Positions 7,935 to 17,200 of a stretch of 64,000 nucleotides of DNA are shown here, one piece after another (positions within the stretch are counted from its first letter, which is position 1; every line of letters begins with the position of its first letter). The notes under the pieces were generated by a model that ran no database searches, had not been told where the DNA came from, and saw only the letters and a list, made by a program, of their open reading frames with translations. Location: assembly GCA_016218725.1 (NCBI GenBank), contig JACRDB010000088.1:1-64000 (forward strand), given 5' to 3'. The DNA comes from Deltaproteobacteria bacterium (lineage in GTDB: Bacteria; Myxococcota_A; Polyangia; Polyangiales; Ga0077539). Made by a program: the position numbers and the translations under genes.

Positions 7935-8279
7935 ATGGACTGGCGCATGCTGTGGGTGGCCTTCGCGACGGTCTTCGTCGCGGAGCTGGGTGACAAGACG
8001 CAGCTCGCGGCGCTCTCCCTCGCGGCGAGCACCCGTGGGCGCCTGAGCGTATTCCTGGGCGCCTCCCTGGCCCTGGTGTGCACCACGGGCCTCGCCGTGC
8101 TCGCGGCCGATCGCATCGCCCGGGTGGTGCCCGCGATGGCCGTGCGCCGCGCCTCCAGCGCGCTGTTCATCGTCCTCGGGGTGTGGGGCCTCTGGAGCGC
8201 CCACCGGGAGGCGCGCCAGGGCGAGCCCGTTGCCCCGGCGAGCGAGGCCCCGCCGAACGAAGCCCCGCCGAGGTCGTAG
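7935..8279 (+). CDS. UPF0016/GDT1 family cation transporter, single repeat
   Basis: 114 residues with three hydrophobic segments. The family signature E-x-G-D-K-T is present as FVAELGDKTQLAALSLA at about residue 12. UPF0016 (TMEM165/Gdt1, bacterial MneA) proteins move Mn2+ or Ca2+ across the inner membrane. Most have two copies of the motif in about 200 residues. Here there is one, followed by a short charged tail (SEAPPNEAPPRS), so it should act as a homodimer. The ATG at 7935 is preferred over 7917 because it gives a normal membrane-protein start and fits the TAGACC element. No partner half-transporter gene is seen nearby. Confidence 0.85.
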   Translation: MDWRMLWVAFATVFVAELGDKTQLAALSLAASTRGRLSVFLGASLALVCTTGLAVLAADRIARVVPAMAVRRASSALFIVLGVWGLWSAHREARQGEPVAPASEAPPNEAPPRS

Positions 8280-8338
8280 AGTCTTCGCCACCGGAGGGCG
8301 GTACGGGGGATGCTAGGCCCAACCCCGGAGGCTCCCTC

Positions 8339-9307
8339 ATGCACAGACTGGCCCACTTCGCGCTCGTGACGCTCTTCCCGCTGGCCGTGGGTTGTGGGTC
8401 CGGCACCACCGTCTCCCCGGACGCGGGTACAACCGGGGACGCACCCGTCGGCGACAGCCCCGGCACCGACGCCCCCATCCCCGACGCGGGCCCCGGAGGC
8501 TGCCCCTCGGCCGCTCCCACCGCGGGGGCGAGCTGCACCCCCCAGGGCCTCGCGTGCCAGCACGGCGACGACCCGAGGCCCCGCTGCCGTCCGCTGTACA
8601 CCTGCACCGCCGGGCGCTGGATGAGCCCCCAGCTCGGGGACTGTCCCACGCCTCCCCCCGCCATGTGTCCCGCGACCCGGGACCTGGCCTCGGGACAGGC
8701 GTGCTCCACCGAGGGCGCGTACTGCACGTACCAGGGCATCCCGTGCGAGTGCACCAACTGCATCCGGTACCCGGTCGAGCGCTGCGAGGGAGCCCGCACC
8801 TGGCGCTGCGAGGCCCCGAGCATGACCGTGGGGTGCCCCTCGGCGCAGCCCAACGTCGGCTCCGCGTGCGGGCGGGAGGGCCTGGAGTGCCGCTACGGGT
8901 GCGAGGGCCCTCGGCAGGTGACCTGCCGCAGCGGGCGCTGGAGCAACGAGGGGGCCTTTGACCAGTGTCCCATCTCTCGCCGCAGCGCCAAGCGAGACAT
9001 TCACTACCTCACGGAGCGCGAGGTCGAGGCGCTCGCGAGGGAGCTCCAGCGGCTGCCCCTGGCCACCTGGGAGTACCGCGACCCCGCGCTCCAGGGACGG
9101 CGGCGCCTGGGGTTCCTCCTGGACGACGCCCCGGGGAGCTTCGCCTCGGACCTGGAGCACGGCCAGGTGGACCTCTACGGGTACACCAGCCTCCTGGCTG
9201 CGGCGGTGCAGAGCCAGGGCCGGGAGCTCTCCGCGCTCCGGAGGGAGCTCGCCGCGCTCCGCGCGCAGGGCCATGGCCACCGACGGGACCACGCGCCCAC
9301 GCGCTGA
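8339..9307 (+). CDS. Cys-rich lipoprotein with C-terminal S74-like (intramolecular chaperone) domain
   Basis: 322 residues. MHRLAHFALVTLFPLAVGC gives a lipobox cysteine at residue 19, followed by an Asp/Thr/Pro linker. Three Cys-rich modules of about 60 residues follow, each beginning CPSA.P or CPATRD and containing paired cysteines and a Trp (GRW or RTW). The last 95 residues begin SRRSAKRDIHYLTEREVE and continue LPLATWEYRD, RLGFLLDDAP, VDLYGYTSLLAAAVQSQ and a short coiled coil ELSALRRELAALRAQ. That pattern (RDI, W-x-Y, LGF, YGYTSLL-x-AAVQ-x-Q) is how Peptidase_S74 domains of phage tail spikes end. SD CCGGAGG at about 8325 and a TGCTAGGCC element at 8311 support the start. Confidence 0.8.
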   Translation: MHRLAHFALVTLFPLAVGCGSGTTVSPDAGTTGDAPVGDSPGTDAPIPDAGPGGCPSAAPTAGASCTPQGLACQHGDDPRPRCRPLYTCTAGRWMSPQLGDCPTPPPAMCPATRDLASGQACSTEGAYCTYQGIPCECTNCIRYPVERCEGARTWRCEAPSMTVGCPSAQPNVGSACGREGLECRYGCEGPRQVTCRSGRWSNEGAFDQCPISRRSAKRDIHYLTEREVEALARELQRLPLATWEYRDPALQGRRRLGFLLDDAPGSFASDLEHGQVDLYGYTSLLAAAVQSQGRELSALRRELAALRAQGHGHRRDHAPTR

Positions 9308-9380
9308 CCCACGCACGGCCCTTCGTTAGGGACCCCGGTTCCGCGCCGCCGTGAGACACTGCGTCCCAGAGGACGCACAA

Positions 9381-11528
9381 ATGGCGCGATCGATCATCGG
9401 GCTCACGGTGGTGCTTCTCCTGGTAGCCTGCGGTGGGGACACCACGGCCCCGGGCGCGGACGCGGCGGCGGACGCCCTGGGCGACGCCCAGGACCTCGGC
9501 GTCCCCGAGGCGCCCCCCGCGGACACCCCCGCCCAGGACGCGCCGCCCGCGGACACCCCCCGGGACAGCGCCACGGACACCGCCCCGCAGGACACCAGCG
9601 CGCCGGACGCGATGGACGCCACGGAGGCACCGGACGCGCCCTCCCGCTGCAGGACCGACGCGGACTGCGCGGGCAACCCCCTCGGGGGAGCGTGTGACAC
9701 GGCCTCGGGGCGCTGCGTGGGGTGCGTCCCGACCATGGACCGCTGCCCCGCCGCCCAGCACTGCGACGGCGCCACCATGACCTGCGCCCCGGGCTGCCGC
9801 GGAGACGAAGGCTGCGACGGCGACGCGGGCGCCGGGCGGCGCTGTGACACCGCCGCCCACCGGTGCGTGGAGTGCGTCATGGACGCCCACTGCGCGCCCG
9901 GCACGCTCTGCGTGGGGAGCACCTGCGTGGCGGGCTGCAACGCCACCAGGCCCTGCCCCACGGGCCAGCAGTGCTGCGCCGGGGCCTGCGTGGACACGCT
10001 CTCCAGCCTCGCCCACTGCGGCGGCTGCGACCGGCGCTGCGAGACGCCCAACGCCACCGCCGCGTGCAGGAACGGCGTCTGCGCCGTGGGGACGTGCACG
10101 GCCCCCTTCGCGGACTGTGACATGAGCGCCGCCAACGGCTGCGAGGCCAGCACCCTCTCGGACGCCCGCCACTGCGGCGGGTGCGGGGTGGCATGCGCGA
10201 CGCGCCCCAACAGCGTCTCACGCTGCGCCGCGGGTCGGTGCGAGCACACCTGCAACGAGGGCTTCGCGGACTGCGACGCGGACCCCTCCACCGGCTGCGA
10301 GGCCGACACCCGGGTGAGCCTCGCCCACTGCGGCGGCTGCGGGCGCGCATGCGCCCCGCCGAGCGCCGCCGGGGCATGCGCCGCCGGGCGGTGCGCCGTG
10401 GCGACGTGCAACGCGGGCTTCGGGGACTGCGACGGCAACGCCTCCAACGGCTGCGAGGTGGACACCCGCGCCACGGCGGCCCACTGCGGCCGCTGCGGGG
10501 GCGCCTGCCCCACGCGCCCCAACAGCTTCCCGGGCTGCGTGGCCTCGGCGTGCGTGGTGTCCTGCGTGGCGGGCTTCGCCGAGTGCGACGGGGACGCGTC
10601 CAACGGCTGCGAGGCGGAGCTCGGGGCGAGCGCCCTGCACTGCGGCGGCTGCGGCAGGCCCTGCGCCACCGGCGCCGGGACCGCCAGCAACCCCTGCGTC
10701 CGAGGGACCTGCGCGCCCGCCTGCGCCGAGGGCTTCGGGGACTGTGACGCGAACCCCGGCAACGGCTGCGAGGCCAACCTCCGGACGGACCCGCGCAACT
10801 GCGGGGCCTGCGGGCGCGCCCCCGCGGAGCTCTGCAACGCCATGGACGACGACTGCGACGGGATGATCGACGAGGGCCTCCCGGGCTGCACCGCCGCGGA
10901 GCCCGCGGCGAGCTGCCTGGACATCCTTAACCGCGGCGCCTCCCGCGGTGACGGGGAGTACTTCATCCGCGTCGGCGGCGCCGCGGTGCGCGTCCATTGC
11001 CTCATGAGCGCCGACGGCGGGGGCTGGACCCTGGTGGGCAATTTCCCCTACCCGGGCGGCACCGCCGGGGTCCCGGGCTGGAACAGCGGGGCGCGGGTGG
11101 GCGCGGACCTCAGCAACCTCTCCAGGCCCTTCAAGCTGTCCGACGCGGAGATCAACGCCCTGCGCACCAACGGCTTCCGCGCGCGGGGCACCGCCTCGCG
11201 CTGCTGCTGCATCCCCGGCGTGGGCACCGGGGGCTGCGCCGTGGACACCACCCTCTTCTGGCGGGCTACCTGCGCCTACGCCAGCGGGACGAGCTCCCCG
11301 GCCTGCGCCGAGGCCTTCCTCGACCCTGGGTTCACCCGGCCGTCCCCCGCGGGCACCTCCCCCTGCGGGCACCACTGGGGGCTCACCTCCGTCACCTGTG
11401 GTACGACCTCGGCGATGGGCACCAGCCACTCGGGGGAGCACGTCTTCGTCGGCGAGGTCACGGGCTTCATCCACGCCTACGACGGCCGAGCGGGCGAGGA
11501 CCCGACGGTGCGCTTCTGGGTGCGCTGA
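9381..11528 (+). CDS. Large Cys-repeat lipoprotein with MopE motif and fibrinogen-like C-terminal domain
   Basis: 715 residues. The start at 9381 has AGAGGA 7 nt upstream and gives MARSIIGLTVVLLLVAC, lipobox Cys 17. An Asp/Thr/Ala/Pro linker (about 18-85) leads to Cys-rich modules, then about five 45-residue repeats of the form HCGGCGxxC...C..GxC...C..GFxDCD....NGCE. After these comes CNAMDDDCDGMIDEG, the acidic motif of the MopE-type metal-binding family. The C-terminal 210 residues start with CLDIL and contain ADGGGWTLVGNF and GWNSG, the hallmark of fibrinogen-like domains, plus a WGLTSVTC segment. It is probably a surface-exposed glycan-binding or adhesion protein. A paralogue of the repeat region is at 29550-31781. 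Confidence 0.88.
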   Translation: MARSIIGLTVVLLLVACGGDTTAPGADAAADALGDAQDLGVPEAPPADTPAQDAPPADTPRDSATDTAPQDTSAPDAMDATEAPDAPSRCRTDADCAGNPLGGACDTASGRCVGCVPTMDRCPAAQHCDGATMTCAPGCRGDEGCDGDAGAGRRCDTAAHRCVECVMDAHCAPGTLCVGSTCVAGCNATRPCPTGQQCCAGACVDTLSSLAHCGGCDRRCETPNATAACRNGVCAVGTCTAPFADCDMSAANGCEASTLSDARHCGGCGVACATRPNSVSRCAAGRCEHTCNEGFADCDADPSTGCEADTRVSLAHCGGCGRACAPPSAAGACAAGRCAVATCNAGFGDCDGNASNGCEVDTRATAAHCGRCGGACPTRPNSFPGCVASACVVSCVAGFAECDGDASNGCEAELGASALHCGGCGRPCATGAGTASNPCVRGTCAPACAEGFGDCDANPGNGCEANLRTDPRNCGACGRAPAELCNAMDDDCDGMIDEGLPGCTAAEPAASCLDILNRGASRGDGEYFIRVGGAAVRVHCLMSADGGGWTLVGNFPYPGGTAGVPGWNSGARVGADLSNLSRPFKLSDAEINALRTNGFRARGTASRCCCIPGVGTGGCAVDTTLFWRATCAYASGTSSPACAEAFLDPGFTRPSPAGTSPCGHHWGLTSVTCGTTSAMGTSHSGEHVFVGEVTGFIHAYDGRAGEDPTVRFWVR

Positions 11529-11533
11529 GCGCC

Positions 11534-13456
11534 ATGAGCACCGACGCCGCCCGGGACCAGGCCCTGGACTCGCACGCCCACGGCAAGCACGGAAGCACCG
11601 GGCTCCTGCGCCTCGCCCTCGGCGCCCTCGGGGTTGTGTACGGGGACATCGGGACGTCGCCCCTCTACGCCGTCAAGGAGTGCTTCACCGCGCCCCACGG
11701 CGTCCCGGCGGACGTCCCGTCGATCCTGGGCGTGCTGTCCCTCATCCTCTGGGCGCTCACCCTGGTGATCGTCGTGAAGTACGCCTCCTTCGTGCTCCGG
11801 GCGGACAACCACGGTGAGGGCGGCACCCTCGCCCTCCTGGCGCTCCTGACGCCCCGCAGCGGCGAGGCCCGGGACCGCCGCTACGGCGTACTCGTCGGCC
11901 TCGGCCTCTTCGGCACCTCGCTCCTCTACGGCGAGGGGCTCATCACCCCGGCCATCTCCGTGCTCTCCGCCGTCGAGGGCCTGGACGTCGCCACGGACCG
12001 CGTGCACGCGTACATCGTCCCGCTCACCGTGGCCATCCTCCTGGCGCTGTTCCTCGGCCAGCGCCGGGGCACCGCGCGCGTGGGGGCCGTCTTCGGCCCC
12101 ATCACCCTGGCGTGGTTCCTCTCCATCGCCGCCGCGGGCCTCCCGTGGATCGTCCGTCGCCCGGAGGTCCTCGGGGCGCTCAACCCCGTCCACGCCGTGA
12201 GGTTCTTCCTCCTGCATCGCCTCCACGGGTTCCTGGTGCTGGGCTCCGTGGTGCTGTGCATCACCGGCGGCGAGGCCCTCTACGCCGACCTCGGGCACTT
12301 CGGCCGCAGGCCCATCCGCCTGGCGTGGTTCTCCGTGGCCTTCCCCGCGCTGGCGCTCAACTACCTGGGTCAGGGGGCCTGGCTCCTGGACCACCCCGAG
12401 GGGGGAGGGCACCCGTTCTTCGGCCTGGTGCCCCGGGTCTTCGTGGTCCCGCTGGTGCTCCTGGCCACCGCGGCCACGGTGGTGGCCTCGCAGGCGATGA
12501 TCTCCGGGGCCTTCTCGCTCACCCAGCAGGCCGTGCAGCTCGGGTACTTCCCGCGGGTGACCATCGTGCACACCTCGGAAGAGTCCGAGGGGCAGATCTA
12601 CGTCCCGGAGATCAACAACTTCCTGATGGTGAGCTGCATCGCCCTGGTGCTGGTCTTCCAGCAGTCCAGCCGCCTCGCGGCGGCGTACGGCATCGCCGTC
12701 ACCGGCGCCATGAGCATCACGTCCATTCTGCTGTACCACATCGCCCGCCGCCGCTGGGGCTGGCGGCGCTGGACCGCCGCGGGTCTCACCGGGACCTTCC
12801 TGCTCCTGGACCTGTCATTCTTCGGCGCCAACCTGGTGAAGGTGCTCCAGGGCGGCTGGCTCCCGCTCCTGGTCGGCGCCGGGATGTTCGCCATCATGAC
12901 CACCTGGAAGCGCGGTCGCGCGGCCCTGGGGCGCTACTTCGTGGCCGTCACCCTGCCCCTGGAGGGCTTCCTGGCCAGCGTGCGCGAGGAGAAGCCCCAC
13001 CGCGTCCGCGGCACCGCGGTGTTCATGACCTCCAACGTTGACGGCGCCCCGCCGGTGCTCCTGCACCACTACAAGCACAACCAGGTGCTCCACCAGCAGG
13101 TGGTGCTGCTCTCCGTGGTCACCGAGCACGACCCCACGGTCCCGTCGGCCGCGCGCGTCGAGGTCTCCGAGCTCGGCGAGGGCTTCTTCAAGGTCGTCGC
13201 CCGCTACGGCTTCCTGGAGACCCCCAACGTCATGGAGGTCCTGGAGCTGTGCCGCGACAAGGGCCTCCAGGTGGACCGGGCCCGGCTGAGCTTCTTCCTC
13301 GGCCGAGAGACCCTGCTCACCACCGGCAGCTCGGGCCTGCCCCGCTGGCGCAAGGCCCTCTTCGTGCTCCTGTCCCGCAACGCCCGGCCGGCCAACATGT
13401 TCTTCCGCATCCCGCCGAACCGCGTGGTGGAGCTCGGCACCCAGGTCGAGCTGTAG
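11534..13456 (+). CDS. kup: Kup-type potassium uptake transporter
   Basis: 640 residues, close to the 622 of the E. coli protein. The N-terminal signature GVVYGDIGTSPLYAVKE lies at residues 33-49 and is diagnostic of the KUP/HAK/KT family. About twelve membrane segments follow (for example GLFGTSLLYGEGLITPAISVLS and GGEALYADLGHFGRRPI), then a cytoplasmic C-terminal domain of about 180 residues. It imports K+ with protons across the inner membrane. The ATG at 11534 is 5 nt after the preceding stop, so it may be co-transcribed with the fibrinogen-like lipoprotein gene, although the two have no obvious functional link. Confidence 0.97.
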   Translation: MSTDAARDQALDSHAHGKHGSTGLLRLALGALGVVYGDIGTSPLYAVKECFTAPHGVPADVPSILGVLSLILWALTLVIVVKYASFVLRADNHGEGGTLALLALLTPRSGEARDRRYGVLVGLGLFGTSLLYGEGLITPAISVLSAVEGLDVATDRVHAYIVPLTVAILLALFLGQRRGTARVGAVFGPITLAWFLSIAAAGLPWIVRRPEVLGALNPVHAVRFFLLHRLHGFLVLGSVVLCITGGEALYADLGHFGRRPIRLAWFSVAFPALALNYLGQGAWLLDHPEGGGHPFFGLVPRVFVVPLVLLATAATVVASQAMISGAFSLTQQAVQLGYFPRVTIVHTSEESEGQIYVPEINNFLMVSCIALVLVFQQSSRLAAAYGIAVTGAMSITSILLYHIARRRWGWRRWTAAGLTGTFLLLDLSFFGANLVKVLQGGWLPLLVGAGMFAIMTTWKRGRAALGRYFVAVTLPLEGFLASVREEKPHRVRGTAVFMTSNVDGAPPVLLHHYKHNQVLHQQVVLLSVVTEHDPTVPSAARVEVSELGEGFFKVVARYGFLETPNVMEVLELCRDKGLQVDRARLSFFLGRETLLTTGSSGLPRWRKALFVLLSRNARPANMFFRIPPNRVVELGTQVEL

Positions 13457-13537
13457 TAACCGTTCACGTGCATGCGTGATGAAGCGCGGCGCTTCGGGTC
13501 GCCCCGGAGGCCCCTGACCCTGGCGACGCAGCGGTGC

Positions 13538-13543
13538 TACACT
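13538..13543 (+). promoter_or_regulatory. Candidate -10 TACACT, 6 nt before a start codon
   Basis: TGC-TACACT with CTGACC at 13514-13519, an 18-bp spacing. Transcription would start at the ATG at 13550. Confidence 0.5.
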
Positions 13544-13549
13544 CTCCCC

Positions 13550-14263
13550 ATGGGCGGCGCCGAAGCGAACCTTGCGAGCGTGACCCCTCGGGTGCCCGAG
13601 GGGTGGGCGCTGGAGGACGACTTTCACATGCCGGACAACCGTGACCAGGACCGGGGCAGCGAGCTCGTGGTGTCCTGCCTGGCGCGTCGGCCGGACCTCG
13701 GGTGGGTGGCCCGCAATATGGCGCTGCGGTGGTCCGAGGAGCATCCACAGGTGGGCGTGGACACGGACGTCATGCTCCTCCCCTCGGAGCCCCCGGGGGC
13801 GGAGCACCTGAAGAGCGTCCGGACCTGGATCCCAGGGCACCTTCCCCCGCGGGTGGCGCTGGAGTTCGTCAGCGAAGGTACCGCCTCCAAGGACTACGGC
13901 GTCGGCGTCGAGAAGTACGACGCCAGCGGCACCCGGGAGCTCTGGGTCTTCGACCCCTTCAAGCTCGGTCCCTCACACTCCGGCGGCCCCTTCGTGCTCC
14001 AGGTGTACCGTCGGAGCCGCAAGCGCAAGGGGCGCAAGGAGCGCTTCGAACGCGTGTACGCGGGTGACGGACCAGCGCCCACGGAGGAGCTCGGCGCCTG
14101 GCTGGTTGTCACCGACGGGGGCTGCCGCCTCCGGCTCGCCGAGGACCCCGAGGGCGTCGCCCTCTGGCCCACCGGCGAGGAGGCCGAGCGCGCCGGCCGG
14201 GTCCGCGCCGAGGCCGAGCTCGAGCGCCTCCGGGCGGAGCTCGAGCGCCTCCGTCAGGGCTGA
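13550..14263 (+). CDS. Uma2-family (DUF820) nuclease-like protein
   Basis: 237 residues. The core matches Uma2 proteins, a PD-(D/E)XK fold: RGSELVVSCLARRPDLGWVA, then DVMLLPSEPP, PRVALEFVSEGTASKDYGVGVEKYDASGTRELWVFDP. The Glu in LEFVSEGT and the Lys of VEKYDASGTRELWVFD sit where the family has its E-x-K catalytic pair, so it may still be active. The tail is a short coiled coil of repeated ELERLRAE. The start at 13550 is supported by TACACT 6 nt upstream. Uma2 genes are abundant in cyanobacteria and Myxococcota with no settled function. Confidence 0.85.
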   Translation: MGGAEANLASVTPRVPEGWALEDDFHMPDNRDQDRGSELVVSCLARRPDLGWVARNMALRWSEEHPQVGVDTDVMLLPSEPPGAEHLKSVRTWIPGHLPPRVALEFVSEGTASKDYGVGVEKYDASGTRELWVFDPFKLGPSHSGGPFVLQVYRRSRKRKGRKERFERVYAGDGPAPTEELGAWLVVTDGGCRLRLAEDPEGVALWPTGEEAERAGRVRAEAELERLRAELERLRQG

Positions 14264-14270
14264 GAGGCCC

Positions 14271-17200
14271 TCACTCCGCGGGGTCCGGGGCGCCGCGGAA
14301 GAGCGAGTCCAGCGCGCGGAAGGGCCAGGAGAGGCCACGCCCCACCGCGGCCACCCGGCGCGAGTGCGCCAGGTCATCGAAGAACGAGTACACCGTCGGC
14401 GTCGCGATCAGCGTGAGCAGCAGCGACAGCGTCTGCCCACCAATGACCACCGAGCTCATGGCCTTGTTGGTCCCGCTCCCGGCCCCGGTGGACACCGCCA
14501 GCGGGATCATCCCCGCCACGAAGGCCACCGTGGTCATCAGGATGGGCCGTAACCGGTCCCGGTTGCCCAGCATGATCGCGTCCGCCCGGCACAGCCCCCG
14601 GCGGCGCAGGTCCCGCATGTGGTCCACCTGCAAGATCGAGTTCTTCTTCACGATCCCGAAGAGCACCAGGATCCCGAGCGTCGAGAAGATGTTCAGGCTC
14701 TGTCGGAGCGCCACCAGCGAGAAGAGCGCGAAGGGCACGCTCAGCGGCAGCGCGATCAGGATCGTCACCGGGTGGATCCAGCTCTCGAACTGCGCCGCCA
14801 GGACCAGGTACATGAACGCCAGGGACAAGAGGAACGCGATCGCGAAGTTCTGCCCCGCCCGCCCGAGCTCCTTGGACCGCCCCGCCAGCTCCGCGGAGAA
14901 GCCCGGCAGCATGTGCTGCGCCTCGCGCGCCTCGTGGAAGCGCTGGATGATCGCCGCCTCGGAGGTGCCTCGGGTGACGTTGCAGTAGATCGTCACCTGC
15001 CGCTGCCGCGCCACCCGCTGGATGGACGACGGCCCCGTGGCCTCGCGGATGGTGACAATGTCCGCCAGGCGCACCGAGCGCCCCGGCTGGTTCGTCGGCA
15101 CCGTCACCTGCTCGATCGCCGGCACCCGGTTGCGGAAGCCCTCGCCCGCGCGGGCCCAGACCTCGTACTGCTCGCCGCCCTCGTTGTAGGTGGTCACCTG
15201 CATGCCGCCTACCAACATCCGGAGCGTGTTGGCCAGGTCCAGCGCGCTCACCCCGAGGTCCGCCGCGCGGGCGCGATCGATCCGCACCAGGAGCTCGGGC
15301 TTGCCCACCACCAGCGTGGTGTCCGCGTCCACCACGCCGGGCACCTGCCGCACCGCCTGCAGGATCCCCTCGGCGTAGCCCGCCAGGCGCGCCAGGTCCG
15401 GACCCCGGAGCACATACTGGATCGCCGCGCTGTCCGCCCCGCCGCCGCCGAAGACGTTCACCGGCGCCACCAGCACGCGCAGGCGCTCGGCCCGGTGCCT
15501 CGGCAGGAGCTCCGCGCGCACCTGGGTCATGAGCCCGAGCTGGTCCAGGGCGCGCCGCGTGGGTGGCACCAGGGCCACGTAGATGGTGGCCTGGTTGGGC
15601 CCCCGGCCGGAGGGGTCCCCGGGGGGCGAGCCCACGGTGGTCACCGTGTGGTGCACCCCAGGGAGCTCCCGCACCTCCCGCGCCATGCGCTCGGCGATGA
15701 CCCGGGTCTGCAGGAGCGAGGTCCCCTCCGGCGCCCGGAGGATCACCTCGAAGCGAGACTCGTCGTCCAGCGGAAGGAAGTTCTTGGCCACGGTCTTCGC
15801 CAGCGGGAACACCGACAGGAAGGTGAGGAGCATCGCCGCGGCCACCACCACCCTGTGCCCCATGGCCAGCGCGAGGAGCTTCATGTACGCCCGCTCCACC
15901 ACGCCGTAGAGCCCCCGGGAGCCCGAGTGGGCGTCGTAGCCCTCGGGCAGCTCCCGCAGGCCCACGCGCCACGAGCGGTAGGCGCTCTTCTCCTGGATCC
16001 GGGGCTCCGGCGGGGGGTCCACCCACTCGGCGTCGAGGGCCACGGGGGCCTCCTCGGGCTCGTCCCGCAGGCCCCTCTTCGGGTGCGCCCCGCCCCCGGG
16101 CTTGAGCCACCGGGAGGACAACATCGGCGTCAGCGTGAAGGACACCAGCAGCGAGATGGCGATGGAGAAGCTCATGGTGAAGCCGAAGGACTTCATGAAG
16201 CGCCCCACGATCCCGCCCATGAACGCCACCGGGAGGAACACCGCGATCAGGGACAGGGTCGTGGCCAGCACCGCCAGGCCGATCTCGCGCGTGGCCAGGA
16301 TCGCCGCCCGGCGCGGGGCCATGCCCTTCTCTTCAATGAACCGGAAGATGTTCTCCAGCACCACGATGGCGTCGTCGATCACGATGCCCACGGAGAGCGT
16401 CAGGGCCAGGAGCGTCAGCACGTTGAGCGTGAGCCCCAGGGCCTTGATCAGGGCGAAGGTGCTCACGATGCTCGTGGGGATCGCCAGCGCCGCGATGAGC
16501 GTGGAGCGCCCGTTCCACAGGAAGAGCAGCACCACCAGGGCGGCCAGGAAGGCCCCGAGGATCAGGTGCTCCTCCACCGCGTCGATGGCGTTCCGGATGA
16601 ACTCCCCCTCGTCCCGGACGATCTCGATGGTGTACCCCGGCGGGAGCGTCGGGCGCAGCTCCCGGATGCGCTCCTTCAACGAGTCAATCACGGCCAGGGT
16701 GTTGGTCCCCGACTGCTTGCGCACCGCGAGGATCACCACGTCCTGGCCGTTCAGGCTCGCCACGGAGCTCGGCTCGGCCTCGGAGTCCACCGCGGTGCCG
16801 ACGTCCCTCACCCGCACCGGCAGGCCCCCGCGGGAGGTGAGCACCAGGTCGTTGAGCTCCGCCACGCTCTCCACCCGGCCCTGCACCCGGAGCGTGAGGT
16901 TGCGGTCGCCCTGCTCCACGCTGCCGCCGGGGACCTCCACGTTCTGCGTGGCCAGCGTGCGCTGCAGGTCCACCACGGTGAGCCCGTAGGACTGGAGCCT
17001 GGCCGGGTCCACCACCAGGTTGATCTGCCGCGCGCGGCCGCCCAGGACCAGCACGCCGCCCACGCCGTTCAGGCTCTCCAGCGAGCGCCGCACGCGCCGC
17101 GTGGCGAACTCCGTGGTCTCCCGCATGGACCGCGGCCCCCGGATGGCCGCCAGGAGCACCGGGGCGGCGTCCGGGTCCATGCGCTCGACCCTCGGCTGCT

